Shown here one piece after another: positions 1 through 11,092 of a stretch of 64,000 bases of DNA. A model generated the notes under the pieces. That model searched no databases. It was given only the letters and a program-made list of their open reading frames with translations, and was not told where the DNA came from. The translations under genes were made by a program, and so were the position numbers. The DNA comes from Tetracentron sinense (Eukaryota > Streptophyta > Magnoliopsida > Trochodendrales > Trochodendraceae), in contig CM026570.1 of NCBI GenBank assembly GCA_015143295.1, positions 28,092,445 to 28,156,444 of the forward strand, written 5' to 3'. How positions within the stretch are numbered: position 1 is the stretch's first letter; the number at the start of each line of letters is the position of its first letter.

Positions 1-613
1 TGCAGGAGAGGGATTTGAGAGTTTACACGAGGAGAAAGAAACTGGAGCCCGAGATAGCCGAGTCACCACTTCAAATCATATCGAATTTAGGTAACATCCT
101 TCATGTAGGTTATTCCTTATCACCTGAGGTGTCTTTCAGTAATATTTAGCTTGTTTATGATTCTAATCTTCTAATTGCAATTTATAAAGGAAATAGTACT
201 TGTACTCAACAATCAACATCCAATATCTAATTGCATTTCCCATCAGTCTCAACTCTCAATCTCCATCTTATCATTCCATTATAGCCTCTATTTCCACAAT
301 GTCTTTGTTGTCCAGTATATCAGATACTCTATCTCATCCTAAGTGGAAAGATGCCTTGGAAAAAAAAACATGGGAGTTAGCCAATCTTCATAAAGGAAAG
401 TGGTTGATTGGGTACAAATGGGTCTATTCAGTAAAACACAAGGTAGAGGGGTCAGTGGACAGGTTTAAGGCAAGATTGGTTGGAAAAGGGTATATGTAGA
501 CTTATGGTAGCAAATCTCTCTTAGTAGTCAGCTGATCTTCCAATAACCAAGACAAACTCTATTAGAGTCATTCTATCTATGGCTGAATATTTTTTGGCCT
601 CTAAACCAACGTG
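1..613 (+). pseudogene. Copia A, integrase-RT linker and start of RT (decayed)
   Basis: Remnant of a Ty1/copia pol gene on the plus strand. Bases 3-150 read QERDLRVYTRRKK, typical of the linker between integrase and reverse transcriptase. Bases 200-499 give the conserved RT start, with WKDALEKKTWEL followed by GYKWVYSVKHK and FKARLVGKGY. Past a stop at 498-500 the KTNSIRVILSMAEY block follows, then DV at 612-617, where a LINE interrupts the gene. The frame changes more than once and there are several stops, so this is a fossil. The gene resumes at 4078. Neither LTR of this element is in the window. Family assignment is from motif order; the lineage within copia is undecided. Confidence 0.85.
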
Positions 614-755
614 ATGTTTTTTTTTTTTAATTGAAAAAAAACTATATAGAATATAAAAAGAAGTACCAAAAGGATCTAAGGGAAACAGAGACAATGGGAA
701 AGTTTACAAGCACATAAACTCAACCAAGAACAAACTGCCCGTCCAAAAAAGTATA

Positions 756-1942
756 TCAGCCCACCACTTCCCTCAACGCTTCCGCATCAAAATATAAGCC
801 CGCCCATTCCAACACCACCATGCGAAATCGCCCACATAGATGCTCCACGGAGGAGGAATCCTCAAAAACCCTGATATTCCTTTCCTTCCATATCATCCAA
901 GAAATCGCCCCTAGAAGCACTACCCAAATCGCCTTCCTGGCCCCATCCACAATCATTGTAGGCCAACTGGATAAGAAGTTATGAAAGGACGAGGGAAAGA
1001 CCCATGCCACCCTCACTCAAGAAAGAAAAAAATCCCATATGCCAAACACAGTAGGACAGTGCAACAAGAGATGATCCACCAACTCTTCCACTTGAAGGCA
1101 CAAAAAACATCGGTTTGCCATTCGCCACCCTTTATGCTATAAATGGTCACATGTTAGAATTTTATCCAGCGCTGTATTCTATAGGAAGAATGATACCTTG
1201 GATGGAATACCGGGATTCCACACAATTCTATGAGGAAACGACCCAGATGGAACAGGATACAAAGAGTGAGAGAGGGATCTAACTGAGAATCGACCATGGT
1301 TGTCTCGAGCCCAAATCCTAATGTCCCTAATCTCTGCACAAGGGGATACCGAAGTAACCCTCTCCAAAAGACAGGACAAATCCTCAATCTCCCAATCATT
1401 CAGATCCCTACGCAACCTCGAACCCCACACCACCCCCTCCCCTAACCTCTGAAAAGAATCCCCAACTAATGCCTTCTTATTAGAAGCTAGCATAAACAAG
1501 TTTCCAAAGTCATCCTTCAGCCTAGTGTTCCCGCACCACACATCCAACCAAAACCTAACTTCAGACCCCCTCCCGACTTTAAAACGAGTGAACAGTAGAA
1601 CTAAATTGGCATTTGCCATAATACCCTTCCAAAGACTTTGACCATGCAAAACCTAACTTCAGACCCCCTCCCGACTTTAAAACGAGTGAACAGTAGAACT
1701 AAATTGGCATTTGCCATAATACCCTTCCAAAGACTTTGACCATGCAAAACCTTAACCTCTTTAGGAACCCAACATGAAGATTCCTCATATTTGGTTGTGA
1801 TCACCACACGCCACAAACTATCACTCTCCTCCCCGAATCTCCAAATCCATTTCCCTAGCAACGCCTTGTTCACCAGCACTAGGGGTTTAAGATTTAAACC
1901 CCCACTCTCTTTGGACCTGCACACATGATTCCAGCCAACCAA
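756..1942 (-). pseudogene. LINE ORF2 C-terminal region (zf-RVT-like) and 3' end
   Basis: Minus-strand C-terminal part of LINE ORF2, after the RT. Readable blocks are WNHVCRSKESGGLNLKPL near 1940-1880, LLGKWIWRFG near 1860-1830 and FWLDVWCGN near 1560-1530. WNPGIPSKVSFFL (about 1217-1179) resembles the plant zf-RVT domain that follows RT in L1-like elements. The last open stretch, 1016-756, has WMIWKERNIRVFED, common near the end of plant LINE ORF2. A 98-bp tandem duplication at 1549-1744 breaks the frame. Below 756 is the 3' UTR and the A tail (T run on the plus strand). Confidence 0.8.
1549..1744. repeat. 98-bp tandem duplication inside the LINE
   Basis: Bases 1549-1646 and 1647-1744 are the same 98-bp segment twice in a row. 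The next bases begin the unit a third time for about 8 bp (CAAAACCT), suggesting duplication at a microhomology. Since 98 is not a multiple of three it shifts the ORF2 frame. The copies show almost no divergence, so the event is younger than most LINE mutations. Confidence 0.9.
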
Positions 1943-2158
1943 ATGGTACTTTACTTTGTCCCCTTGGCCATGCTACAGGAAATCCCTCTGGAGTTTCTCA
2001 ATTTTAGCAGCCACCGAGTGCGGGATTGTAAGGGTTGACATAAAATATGTACGCAGGCTGTTTAAAGTGCTACGGATAAGTGTCAATTTCCCTCCTTTAG
2101 ATAAACAAGAAGACTTCCACCTGGCTAGGCAATTGGCTACCCACTCCAAGACAGGGGC

Positions 2159-3317
2159 TCACACCTCTGAATTTTTAAAATTCACACCCAACGGCAAACC
2201 TAAATACACCGACAGGAGAGAACCCACAGCACACCCCAGGCAAACTGCTAGCCTATCTAGGTTTAGAACCACCCCTACACTCACAATCTCTAACTTTCCC
2301 AAGTTAACTTGTAAACCAGACACTGCTTCAAACCACCAAAGAGGACATCTGAGATAGAGAAGGTCTCCACTCTGGGCCCGATAAAAGATAAGTGTGTCAT
2401 CGACAAATTGAAGATGGGAAATACGAAGCCCATTGGATCCCATCGGGAACCCTTCGAACACTCTCCCCTCAGCTTGAGATAACATTCTACCCAAGGCCTT
2501 CGAGACAATCACAAACAGAAAAGGAGAAAGAGGATCTCCTAGTCGAAGACCCCTAGAGCTAGGAAAATAACCCACCGGATTCCTGTTTACTAGGATGGAG
2601 AAAGATACAGAAGACAAACACACCCAAATCCAATGTCTCCACTTACCCAAAACCCATCCTCTCAAGCAAATAATCCAGGAAGCCCCAGTTGACATGATCA
2701 TAAGCCTTTTCCATGTCCACCTTACAAAGGAGACCCAGGATCTTAGATTTGGATCGGGCGTCAATACATTCATCAGCTATCCAGATTCCATCGATTATTT
2801 GATGCCCGCCTACGAACGCACCCTGATGAGGAGAGAAAATGGATGACAACACTACCGTTAAGCGGGAGGCCAACACCTTAGATAAAATTTTGTAAACACT
2901 GCTAACCATGCTAATGGGGCGAAAATATTTGAGGTCCACCACACCATCCTTTTTTAGGATCAATACAAGGAACGTGCTATTGAGCACTCTATCAAAACAA
3001 CCGCTCTCATATAACTCCTACATCACCTCCATAAAATCACTCCCCACTATCTCCCAACATGACTTATAGAACTCAATGGAGAATCCATCTGGGCCTAGTG
3101 CCTTATCCCCTGCTAAACTCCTAATTACTCCAAGCACCTCCTCAACCTCGAATGATGCTTCTAGAGCCCCACTTTGGTCTGGAGACAGGACATTAAAAGG
3201 TAAATTGTCCAATTTATGGTGCCAACTCTCTCTTTCACAATACAAATCCCAGTAATATGATATGACACTATCTGCAATCTCACCCCTCGACTCCTTCCAA
3301 CACCCCTCCACCCTCAA
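2159..3317 (-). pseudogene. LINE ORF2 reverse transcriptase (broken)
   Basis: Reverse transcriptase domain of the LINE, minus strand, in at least three frames. The 3317-3018 part has GPDGFSIEFYK, the start of the RT palm (usually GPDG[FM]). The 2987-2643 part has [41 protein letters not shown] and [13 protein letters not shown], which carries the first catalytic aspartate. The 2773-2159 part has RGLRLGDPLSPFLFV and LQFVDDTLIF. The last is the [FY]xDD catalytic box, here FVDD. All key boxes are present in order, but frameshifts and stops divide them. The function in an intact relative is to copy the element RNA at the nicked chromosomal site. Confidence 0.9.
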
Positions 3318-3659
3318 CTTGGATATAAAATTCTTCTTCCTATGAAAGTTAGCCGATCTTTGGAAAAAATTGGTGTTTCAGTCCCCCTCTTTAAGCCAAC
3401 GAATTCTGGATTTTTCTTTCCAACTGATTTCTTTCATTCTGAAAAACGAAACATATTCCAGACGCTTAGACTCTCTTTCCCGCTGGTCTGCTGGTGTGAG
3501 CTCACTATTTTGGGCTATGCCATCTAGCCCATCAATCTCCCTTAAGAGTTGAGCTAACCTATTCAGGATATTCCTGAACACCTCTTTGTTCCAAATTTTC
3601 AAATTCACTTTAAGAGCCTTAAGCTTCAAACCGAACCTCGTGCTGGCCGAACCCCAGCC

Positions 3660-4070
3660 CTAATGGTTAGACCACACCTCGGCCACTAAAACCTTAAACC
3701 TCTCATCCTCAAGCCACATATTCTCAAAACAAAACGGACTAGAACCCCCAGACAAACTCCCTAACTCTAAGAGGATGGGGCGATGATCAGAGATGGGCCT
3801 AAGAAGGGATGATTGGATAGAACTCGGGAAGTGAGAATCCCAAGCAAGGTCAACTAAAAATCTGTCCAACCTACTCGCACTCCGGTTAGCTCCAAGTTAG
3901 GACTAGGTGACTTGAGCACCCCTCATCGGGTAGTCTACCAACCATGACGAAAGATGAAAGCACCAAACCGCCTCATCTTGGCCAAGATAGGACCGCCCCC
4001 TTTCCTATCATATGAAACCTGATGTTATTAAAATCTCCACCTAAGCATCACGGAGCCCCCCATCTCACAC
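3660..4070 (-). pseudogene. LINE ORF2 endonuclease C-terminal fragment
   Basis: Minus-strand remnant of the apurinic/apyrimidinic-like endonuclease that nicks target DNA for L1-type elements. The visible motif is LLRPISDHRPILLEL at about 3830-3760, the SDHRP block that carries the last catalytic histidine of the fold. Near the truncation point a GDFNN-like block is readable (about 4045-4020). A stop and frame changes separate the two. It continues in the same direction into the RT region. The catalytic N-terminal half is absent because the element is truncated, so no nuclease could be made. Identification is by motif and by position upstream of RT. Confidence 0.75.
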
Positions 4071-4077
4071 CAACATT

Positions 4078-4745
4078 ATGTTAAGAATGTATCTCTATAC
4101 AAATATCTGGAATAAGGGACTGTGTACAGACTGAAAACAACATTATACGGGTTGAAACAATCACCATGAGCATGTTTTAATAGATTTAATAGTTCTATGA
4201 AGAGGATGGATACATATAGTGTCAGGTTGATCACACATTGTTTATAGACGTACTAAAGTAGTAGCAAAACTGTTCTTATAGTTTATGTGGATGACATAGT
4301 GGTAACTGGGGATGAATAGGAAGAAATTCAGTATCTTAACAAATACTTTGGGAAAGAGATGAGATCAAAGACCGTGGCTTCTTAAAGTACTTTCTTGGCA
4401 TCCAGGTGGACAATCTAAGAAGAGTATTTTTATCACTCAGCGGAAGTATGTTCTAGATATAAACCTTAAAGAAATAGGAAAACTATGATCAAATACTCTT
4501 ACTAAACAAAATCATAGGTTGAATATCAATATGGTGATCGTTTGATTGAAGTGGATCAATTTCAGCGATTAGTGGGCAAGTTGATTTCTCTCTCTTACCA
4601 GGCCAAACATTGCATATGCATTGTGTGTTATCAGTTATACACTGGCCAAAATCTATACACTTGGAGGCTACCTACAGAGTTCTAAGGTATCACACGTCTT
4701 TACTAGGGAAAGGAATTTCATTTTCTAACCATGGACATTTGAGAG
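4078..4745 (+). pseudogene. Copia A, RT to RNase H (decayed), cut by copia B
   Basis: Continuation of copia A after the LINE. In order it shows KN from the DVKN box and YRLKTTLYGLKQSP (the LYGLKQ block). The catalytic VYVDDIVVTGDE follows at about 4279-4316, then KYFLG (near 4385), VDQFQRLVGKLISLSYTRPNIAYAL and HLEATYRVLRYH, which lead toward RNase H. Several in-frame stops and small indels are present. At about 4745 the homology stops abruptly and minus-strand copia B begins, so RNase H and the 3' LTR of A are not here. Confidence 0.85.
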
Positions 4746-5265
4746 GCTCAATCCCAACATTTGGCATTTTCTATCTCATAGAATCTTTATTCCGAGAATA
4801 TAGGATGCCTCTCCAAAGTCTTTCATTGAGAAATGCTGAGAAAACCAAATTTTGACTGATGACAACATCCCTACATCATTCCAATGAGTAGGATTTCATC
4901 TACATAAAGAATTAGGTATAATACCGCTCTCCCACTGTCCTTTTTATATATACAAGATTCTTCCAAATTCTTTGATGGAAAGATCAAATCTTTGGTTCCA
5001 ACTTCTAGAAGGTTGTTTCAAACCATATATCGACTTGTTGAGCTTGCATACCTTGTTCTCCTGGTTAGGAGCAATGAAGCCCTCAAGTTGCTTCATATAG
5101 ATATCTTCATCAAAAATTCCATTAAGAAAAGCAGTTTTGACATCCAATTGCCATATCTCATAGTCATGGTTTGCAACTATAGCCAGTAATATCCTGATGG
5201 ATTGGAGCATAGCTACAAGTGAAAAAGTATTCTCATAATCAACTCCTTAAATTTGTGTGTAACCT
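4746..5265 (-). pseudogene. Copia B RT fragment left of copia C
   Basis: Minus-strand RT sequence of copia B. Translation from 5210 downward gives SIRILLAIVANHDYEIWQLDVKTAFLNG, then IYMKQLEGFIAPNQ and KLNKSIYGLKQ. These are the LDVKTAFLNG and YGLKQ boxes of copia RT. The same protein stretch occurs in copia C at 14413-14201, at lower divergence from an intact frame. The fragment ends on the right at TTTGC (5266-5270), the TSD of copia C, and continues at 28814. On the left it ends abruptly at copia A. Not functional. Confidence 0.85.
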
Positions 5266-7536
5266 TTTGCTGAAGGGGGATCCGAATAAAAATTTATGCG
5301 AAAACTGGATCCCGATGATCTTTACACCATATAAAGCAACTAAAATTATCTACTCGTTTTAGTCATATTACCTCGATGAATGATGTTCACCGGTGAAGCA
5401 AAAACCAACTCGAACCGTCAGAACTCTTTGTAGATATTTCTCGAAGAAATACTCGAAGCTCGATCCTTGTTCTTCGCTATCCCCACGAAGCTTTTGGAAT
5501 CTCTACTTGGAATTGAAGAAGCAAGAAGAAGAAGATGGATTGTTGATGTAGACTTTTTATCACCAATAACCTTAGAGTTAAAAACCCTAAAGTTGAAAAA
5601 CCCAACTTGGAAGACCCTATATAGCTCACGAAAATCCTAGGGACACTCCCTAGGGGCTCACGGTTGTAGAGGAGAAGAGAGAAAATTGAGAGAGAGACAG
5701 TGCTCCAAGGTTTGGGGGGTTGAGGTATATTTATAGGACTTTGGATCTTATCCTAATCCCAACACAATTACAACTAATCCCTTTAGGAGTTATTTATTAA
5801 TAATAACTCTTATTATTAATTAAAATAAAATCCTAGTTTAACTATAACTACTCTAGTTATAGTAAACCTACTAATTTAGGAGTCCTTGTCAAAAGAACAT
5901 TCCTTAATTATTGGGATTAGTCAACAACCAACCAAAAAAGAAGAATCCTAATCAAATTAGGAGACCACCACAAAGGAGGGGAGGGAGCTATAGGGGATTC
6001 TAAGACTCCTAGTTGTAATCCAATTACAACTTATCTTAATCTTCCTTGCATTCCAAGTATTGGAATTTAATTCCATAATTAAAAGAGTTATTATTCAATC
6101 ATTATTCAACTAACCTAATCCTAATCCAATTAGGAAAGCTAAAGTGGGCACCCCATCCTAGGGTTTTAATCCATGGGTTTGGAACCATATTAAAGGTCCA
6201 TACTTTATAGGTTTATGGATATGGGTCAAACCCATTTCCCCTTTAATTAGGTTAATTAAATAATTACTAATATAATCTTTCAATTTAAATTAATAATTAA
6301 TTTAAACCATAGATTAACATTAACTTCTAATCAATGATTAACATTTAATCATTTAAATAATTGATTAATATTTAATCAATTTTCAAGCTTGTATTTCTTA
6401 TATGAGCATCTCCACAGATTGCTCTGGGACATTCTTACCTTGGCTTATCCAATGTTATCCCATTGACCCTAAACAGGAATTACATCGGAATTGTAAGTGA
6501 CGTGAGATATCCATGTTGCAATTGATTCCCAGTGTAAGAACATTAACAAATACGGATCCCCCCACATGACCTTTTTAATTCAGTTGATCCTTCCAATTAC
6601 ATTATCCTTAATGGGCCTTCGAGATTATTTATACTATCTAACTCATAGCCCTTGCACATCATCTGGGTTTCCAATACTTCTGATTAAGCCATGAGAAACA
6701 TTTTCTCATGTAAAACATTTTGAGAAAAATATTTTTATAAGTATAATATATTTTAAATAAAATATATTTCAAACTTATTTTTGTTTCAAAATTACCTACA
6801 CAGGATTTAAGCTTAATCGAGTGTCTTACCCAAAACTTAGATAATCTCTCAAATTAATGAGTATGGATTCCTTGTTTGAAATTCATTTTGACTCGAATAG
6901 CTTTCTAACTATCCAACTATCACTGTATCGTATTCCCTAAGGTAGAGAATACTTTTGTGGAATCAAAACAGTCAGATTACTGTTCAGTTATAAATGAACT
7001 CATCAGATCTAAGGATCATTGAAACTGTTCAATGTGAATGAGAAACCAACTATCTAATAGTATGTTTATGTAAGGGGTCTCTCATTGAATGCAATCAGTC
7101 AGTGTACATTTAAGCACCCATATGCTGATGTGTAGTCTCCATTACAATAATTTGAGATAAAACTACATCTCAACTATTGAGAACATCTTAGCATAGTGGC
7201 AGCCATATAAGTGAAGTGCTCAGCTTCACCCATAGCTGTGACTATATAAGGTATAAGAAACTAGAAAGTTATTGTAACGCCCCAAAATCCCACCTAGGAG
7301 AGATGAGGCTTTGGCGACGTCACTTACACTTAAAACCATCCTGCAAGAGTATACAAGGCGTGCCAAAATAGTGAATTGAAATTTCCTTTAATAACTTAAC
7401 AGTATCCCAAGGACAACTGTATACAATAACTGAACATAAGCCAAAGCATATACAAGAAATCCTTAACCTGAGTTACCCACTCAAGTGAGGCAATATCCCC
7501 AAAAATAAAAACCCAAAATACATGTCTCTCTCTCAC

Positions 7537-7668
7537 TCAACCCAACCGTAGGCCACATGCCGAGACTCCTAATATCTGGGTAACCATCCGAATCACCTCC
7601 TGCTCTCCCTGAGCTACCTCGATCCAAGGGACCAGAGTCCCTATCTCATATAGTGTACCTGCCGACAT
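7537..7668 (-). CDS. Conserved LTR micro-ORF, divergent copy (solo LTR I)
   Basis: Open frame of 44 codons including stop, starting ATG TCG GCA GGT (M-S-A-G), directly downstream of the conserved LTR hairpin. It contains LVPWIEVAQGEQEV, keeping the P-W-[VI]-E core of the sister copies at 17552, 22759, 39232, 48095, 52761, 53659 and 57747, but the acidic tail has drifted. No known domain; function unknown. It lies inside a solo LTR, so there is no downstream gag. Expression is not shown by the sequence. I call it because the reading frame and core recur in many LTR copies, not because of this copy alone. Confidence 0.3.
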   Translation of the reverse strand: MSAGTLYEIGTLVPWIEVAQGEQEVIRMVTQILGVSACGLRLG

Positions 7669-7994
7669 AAAAGTACGGCTGAGCATGGAATACTCAGCGA
7701 GTACAAGCTACCAGGTACCAATAGTAATAACATTAACATGCCATACAGGACACAGTTCATCATAAAGTTACATGATCAGAGTGCGGAAGGAAACAAGGTA
7801 ACAATTACATAATCCTGAACAAAATCAATTAAATCATATTCTAACTTCATGCTTTACCATACATATTTCAATGTCTTATAAGTCTTGTAGGTTCCTTATG
7901 CGAGTTCTTATAGCCTTTCTTATGAGCTTACGAGTTCTTCTGAGCTTTCGACTTCTTATAACTTTCTTGTGAGCATACAAGTTCTTGTGAGTTA

Positions 7995-8215
7995 TTCACT
8001 AGTGGCGCCCTTCGTACCATCCCACTAAACACCCACCCAAAGTAGCTTGGGAATATCAGATGGTTAGTGGCGCTCCCCGGGCCATCCCACTATCTTACGA
8101 GTTCTTACAAGTTCATCCTTAGTGGCACCTTTTGTACCATCCCACTAAACACCCACCCAAAGTAGCTTGGGAATATCAGATGGTTAGTGGCGCTCCCCAG
8201 GCCGTCCCACTAATT
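7995..8215. repeat. About 120-bp direct repeat (2 copies) in solo LTR I
   Basis: Two copies of a segment running from AGTGGCGCCCTTCGTACCAT through AAGTAGCTTGGGAATATCAG to the paired GTGGCGCTCCCC block, starting near 8000 and 8121. The flanks hold many short ACGAGTTCTT-type repeats. It lies in the part of the LTR that varies most between copies. Confidence 0.75.
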
Positions 8216-9537
8216 TACAAGTTCTTAAGAGTCCTTCAAGTCCTTACAAGTTCTTACGAGTTCTTTACTAGTTCATATTCTCTTGAAATTGGGTATGTCT
8301 AGCTGCCGTTCATAGTCCGTCGCAACTAGCATCCCTTATGCTTGGCCTCTGTTATTCTTGTTCTTGTTGTTTCATATACGTATATTTTTGAAATAGGTTC
8401 GTGCATGCGCGTGTGCGTGTGCTTGACAATTTGTGAGCATAATAACCTGAATTAAAGGGACATCATACGGGATTTATAATTTCCCCTAGGCATGTGAGTT
8501 TTAAAGTCAAAATATTGAGTGTTCTAGCATAGGTGCACCTTTGAGAAAATCTTCCTAATTCATGCTTCATATTCTTGGTTCTAATTCTAATTCATGCATT
8601 TGAACGACCACCTAGCATTTGACATCATTGTAGATCTTTTTATTCATGTTTTTCCTATTCAAGCGTTTCACCATTGGGACTTCATATAGCATTTCCACTT
8701 TCTATTGATAGTCATGTGCGTATGTAAGCAATATAAAGAGCATTTGATCAATTTCACCTCTTAGGGAACAATACCAAAATCATGCACGTTATAGACTTAA
8801 TTAAACATACTACTTCTCATACAAGCATTTTAACAAACATGTGGTGTTCAACATTGTTATACTCATTTATGCATATTTTTCTTGTTCTAACATCTCATCA
8901 AACACATGGTGTGTTCATTATGAGTACAATACCCTTCCACCATTTTCCAACATACATCCATCACAACACATGGCATCCAATCGCCTCATCCACATCCAAC
9001 ATCTCCCCTCCACGATTGCCTCTCTATCTTGTTTGTTTTAGGGATTTAATAAAGTAAAACAAGAAAAAAATAAACTAAAGAAATCCACAAACATGCTTTT
9101 AAAACAACCTAGGTTATTACTAAAGTAGTTAGTAGGGTGTACTAACCTTGAAATCAAGGCTTGACCTTGAAGAAACCTTGAAATCGAACCTCAAATGGTA
9201 GGGAAGAACCCTTACTTGAAGAAGGCTTGATTTGGGGAAGGAACCCCTTTCAAAATGCCGTAGGATCGCTGCCCTAGCTTGGAATGGGAATGCCACACGA
9301 GTTTGAGGTTGGATTTGATGAATCCAAGCCCTTTTGGGATGATCTTGGGTGTTTAAACCCTTGATTCACTCTCAAGTTGAAACCCTAGGTTAGAACCCCT
9401 TTCTCCTCTCCCACTCTCTCTCAAATATCTGCCCTAAGGGTTTATGAAACCCTTAGGCTCGTGCAAGGCTTATAAAGCAAGGGTGAAATGCCCAAATGAC
9501 GAAAAAGCCCTTACCAAAATTTCTGCAAAAACACGAA

Positions 9538-9727
9538 GACCGAGCGATCGGTGTTAATGACCGATCGATCGGTTGCCTACCGATCGATCGGTTTCATAAC
9601 CGAGCGATCGGTTAAAATTTCACTCTCTGGAAAATTTCCCCATACAAAAAATCTTGACCAGTCGATAGCCTCCGATCGATCGGTTTTGGACCGATCGATC
9701 GCTGCAATGGACCGAGCGATCGGTTGC
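9538..9727 (-). repeat. Palindrome cassette of solo LTR I (ACCGATCGATCGGT class)
   Basis: Seven sites of the form CCGAxCGATCGG occur in 190 bp, several of them the perfect 12-bp palindrome CCGATCGATCGG. A spacer containing GACTGGTCAA, TTTTGTATGGGG and CCAGAGAG separates two groups. The cassette lies upstream of the TATA-like box on the LTR strand. Confidence 0.9.
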
Positions 9728-10144
9728 CTGCAGGTCCAGACTGTTTTGGCCAGATCTTTTGACTCGCTCGTCGGATTTTGACGATTCAACTCGCGTTGGG
9801 TTCGTACTTCGAAAAGGAACATTTCTGACGTTTCGGAATTTCCCATTTCTTCCTTATTTATTAATTATACCTCTTTGAAGGCAAGATGGCAACGAAAGTG
9901 TCGTGCATTAAATGTGAAAAGGTCCGGGGCTCTACAGTTATATCTGCCTGTGATAATCCAACCACATAACTTTCCATCAATATATTCTTAGGGCCTTTAT
10001 CGATATCTCATATCATATATATCATCTTATGATCATGGTCAATTACCCATAATGAATATACAATAGATAAAGAAGAAGTCTTTATTAATCAAATTAAAAA
10101 GAATCTTACAATCTAAATGACTTTTCTAGGCATCATGTCTAACA

Positions 10145-10284
10145 ATCTCCCACTTGCCCTAAAAGTCACTGTGCCATAGATTTCACTCTCATACTATCTA
10201 AATGTGTTACAAATACTTTATCTGATAAAGCTTTAGTCATCAGGTCAGCAACATTAAGTTGAGACCTAATCTTTGTAACAATAA
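10145..10284 (-). other. Copia C 3' end with polypurine tract
   Basis: Internal sequence between 3' LTR and solo LTR. Directly next to the LTR the minus strand reads AAGTGGGAGATTGTTAGAC, the usual plant copia polypurine tract followed by the LTR start. The rest encodes the decayed end of RNase H and no longer holds an open frame. Confidence 0.85.
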
Positions 10285-10578
10285 TGTCGCGACCCAAAAC
10301 CCACCCTAGGAGTTAGAGTGAACTTTGGACGACTAATCATGACTTGCTTGACAACTAACCTGCAAAACCCACAGAGCATATACAATAGAGGATATAAACA
10401 GTGGAAACATACTCTAACATAGCACAGCGGAAGACTACCAAACCTCTATGTATATACATACACAAATCCAAGTTTATACAAAAAGTAATCCATACGAAAG
10501 AGTGGACATGCCCGCCAAAATACATAAATCTAACTCTCATCTCACCCACAGCTAATCCACTCAGAATCTAATCACCAC

Positions 10579-10689
10579 CTACTGATAACCCTCTACGGGA
10601 GGTTCCTCCAAAGGCTCCTCGGCGTACTCCTCTTCCACCCATGGACCAGGAGCACAAACATCAAATGGGGCAGCAGCTCCCTCAGAACC
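10579..10689 (-). CDS. Conserved LTR micro-ORF, copy 1 of the duplication (ATG lost)
   Basis: Open frame of 37 codons with stop TAG, reading GSEGAAAPFDVCAPGPW and then VEEEYAEEPLEEPPVEGYQ. It is the typical form of the acidic LTR micro-ORF. The codon that is ATG in most copies is TTG here, so if translation depends on that ATG this copy is silent. It sits just after the GCTGAG/CTCAGC hairpin at 10709-10729. The same frame is repeated identically at 10982-11092. No recognised domain; function unknown. Confidence 0.3.
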   Translation of the reverse strand, partial: GSEGAAAPFDVCAPGPWVEEEYAEEPLEEPPVEGYQ

Positions 10690-10981
10690 TGCCGACAAAA
10701 GAAGTACGGCTGAGCATGGAATACTCAGCGGGTACTAAATACTAACCAACTTGACAACTAACCTGCAAAACCCACAGAGCATATACAATAGAGGATATAA
10801 ACAGTGGAAACATACTCTAACATAGCACAGCGGAAGACTACCAAACCTCTATGTATATACATACACAAATCCAAGTTTATACAAAAAGTAATCCATACGA
10901 AAGAGTGGACATGCCCGCCAAAATACATAAATCTAACTCTCATCTCACCCACAGCTAATCCACTCAGAATCTAATCACCAC

Positions 10982-11092
10982 CTACTGATAACCCTCTACG
11001 GGAGGTTCCTCCAAAGGCTCCTCGGCGTACTCCTCTTCCACCCATGGACCAGGAGCACAAACATCAAATGGGGCAGCAGCTCCCTCAGAACC
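10982..11092 (-). CDS. Conserved LTR micro-ORF, copy 2 of the duplication (ATG lost)
   Basis: Exact second copy of the frame at 10579-10689, produced by the 403-bp tandem duplication. It has the same TTG in place of ATG, the same PFDVCAPGPWVEEEY core and the same TAG stop. It is preceded by its own copy of the hairpin. No independent evidence of function. Confidence 0.28.
   Translation of the reverse strand, partial: GSEGAAAPFDVCAPGPWVEEEYAEEPLEEPPVEGYQ

Larger units (their letters stand above)
619..4077 (-). mobile_element. 5'-truncated L1-like LINE inserted into copia A
   Basis: Non-LTR retrotransposon on the minus strand. Its poly(A) tail appears as a T run at 615-628 and it is flanked by ATGTT at 614-618 and 4078-4082. 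Removing it with one repeat rejoins the copia codons for D-V-K-N. On the minus strand the order is endonuclease C-terminus (near 4070-3660), reverse transcriptase (near 3317-2159) and the 3' ORF2 region (about 1950-750). The 5' end lies at the endonuclease GDFN block, so ORF1 and most of the endonuclease are missing. That is the usual result of incomplete target-primed reverse transcription. Stops, frameshifts and a 98-bp internal duplication show it is dead. Confidence 0.9.
7273..9936 (-). mobile_element. Solo LTR I, Tekay-type gypsy, in copia C 3' LTR
   Basis: 2664 bp between GTTAT (7268-7272) and GTTAT (9937-9941). On the minus strand it begins TGTAGAGCCCCGGACC and ends GGGGCGTTACA. Removing it restores the copia LTR exactly as in the copy at 28600. 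There is no gag-pol, so it is a solo LTR. Reading along the LTR: palindrome cassette (9727-9538), TATA-like TTTATAAG (about 9478-9469), hairpin (7698-7677), micro-ORF (7668-7537). A roughly 120-bp direct repeat lies at 7995-8215. Confidence 0.92.
5271..10144 (-). repeat. Copia C 3' LTR (about 2.2 kb net, split by a solo LTR)
   Basis: Right end is TGTTAGACATG on the minus strand (10144 leftward); left end is GGATCCCCCTTCA at 5271. Net length without the 7273-9936 insert and one TSD is about 2205 bp, against 2208 bp for the 5' LTR at 26606-28813. Both share an AT-rich centre of short TTAATTAA-type repeats. Confidence 0.92.

Noticed and set aside
10355-10549. Two identical 64-codon frames (also 10758-10952)
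   Set aside because: Identity comes from the 403-bp DNA duplication. The frame is not kept in LTRs G, J, K and L.
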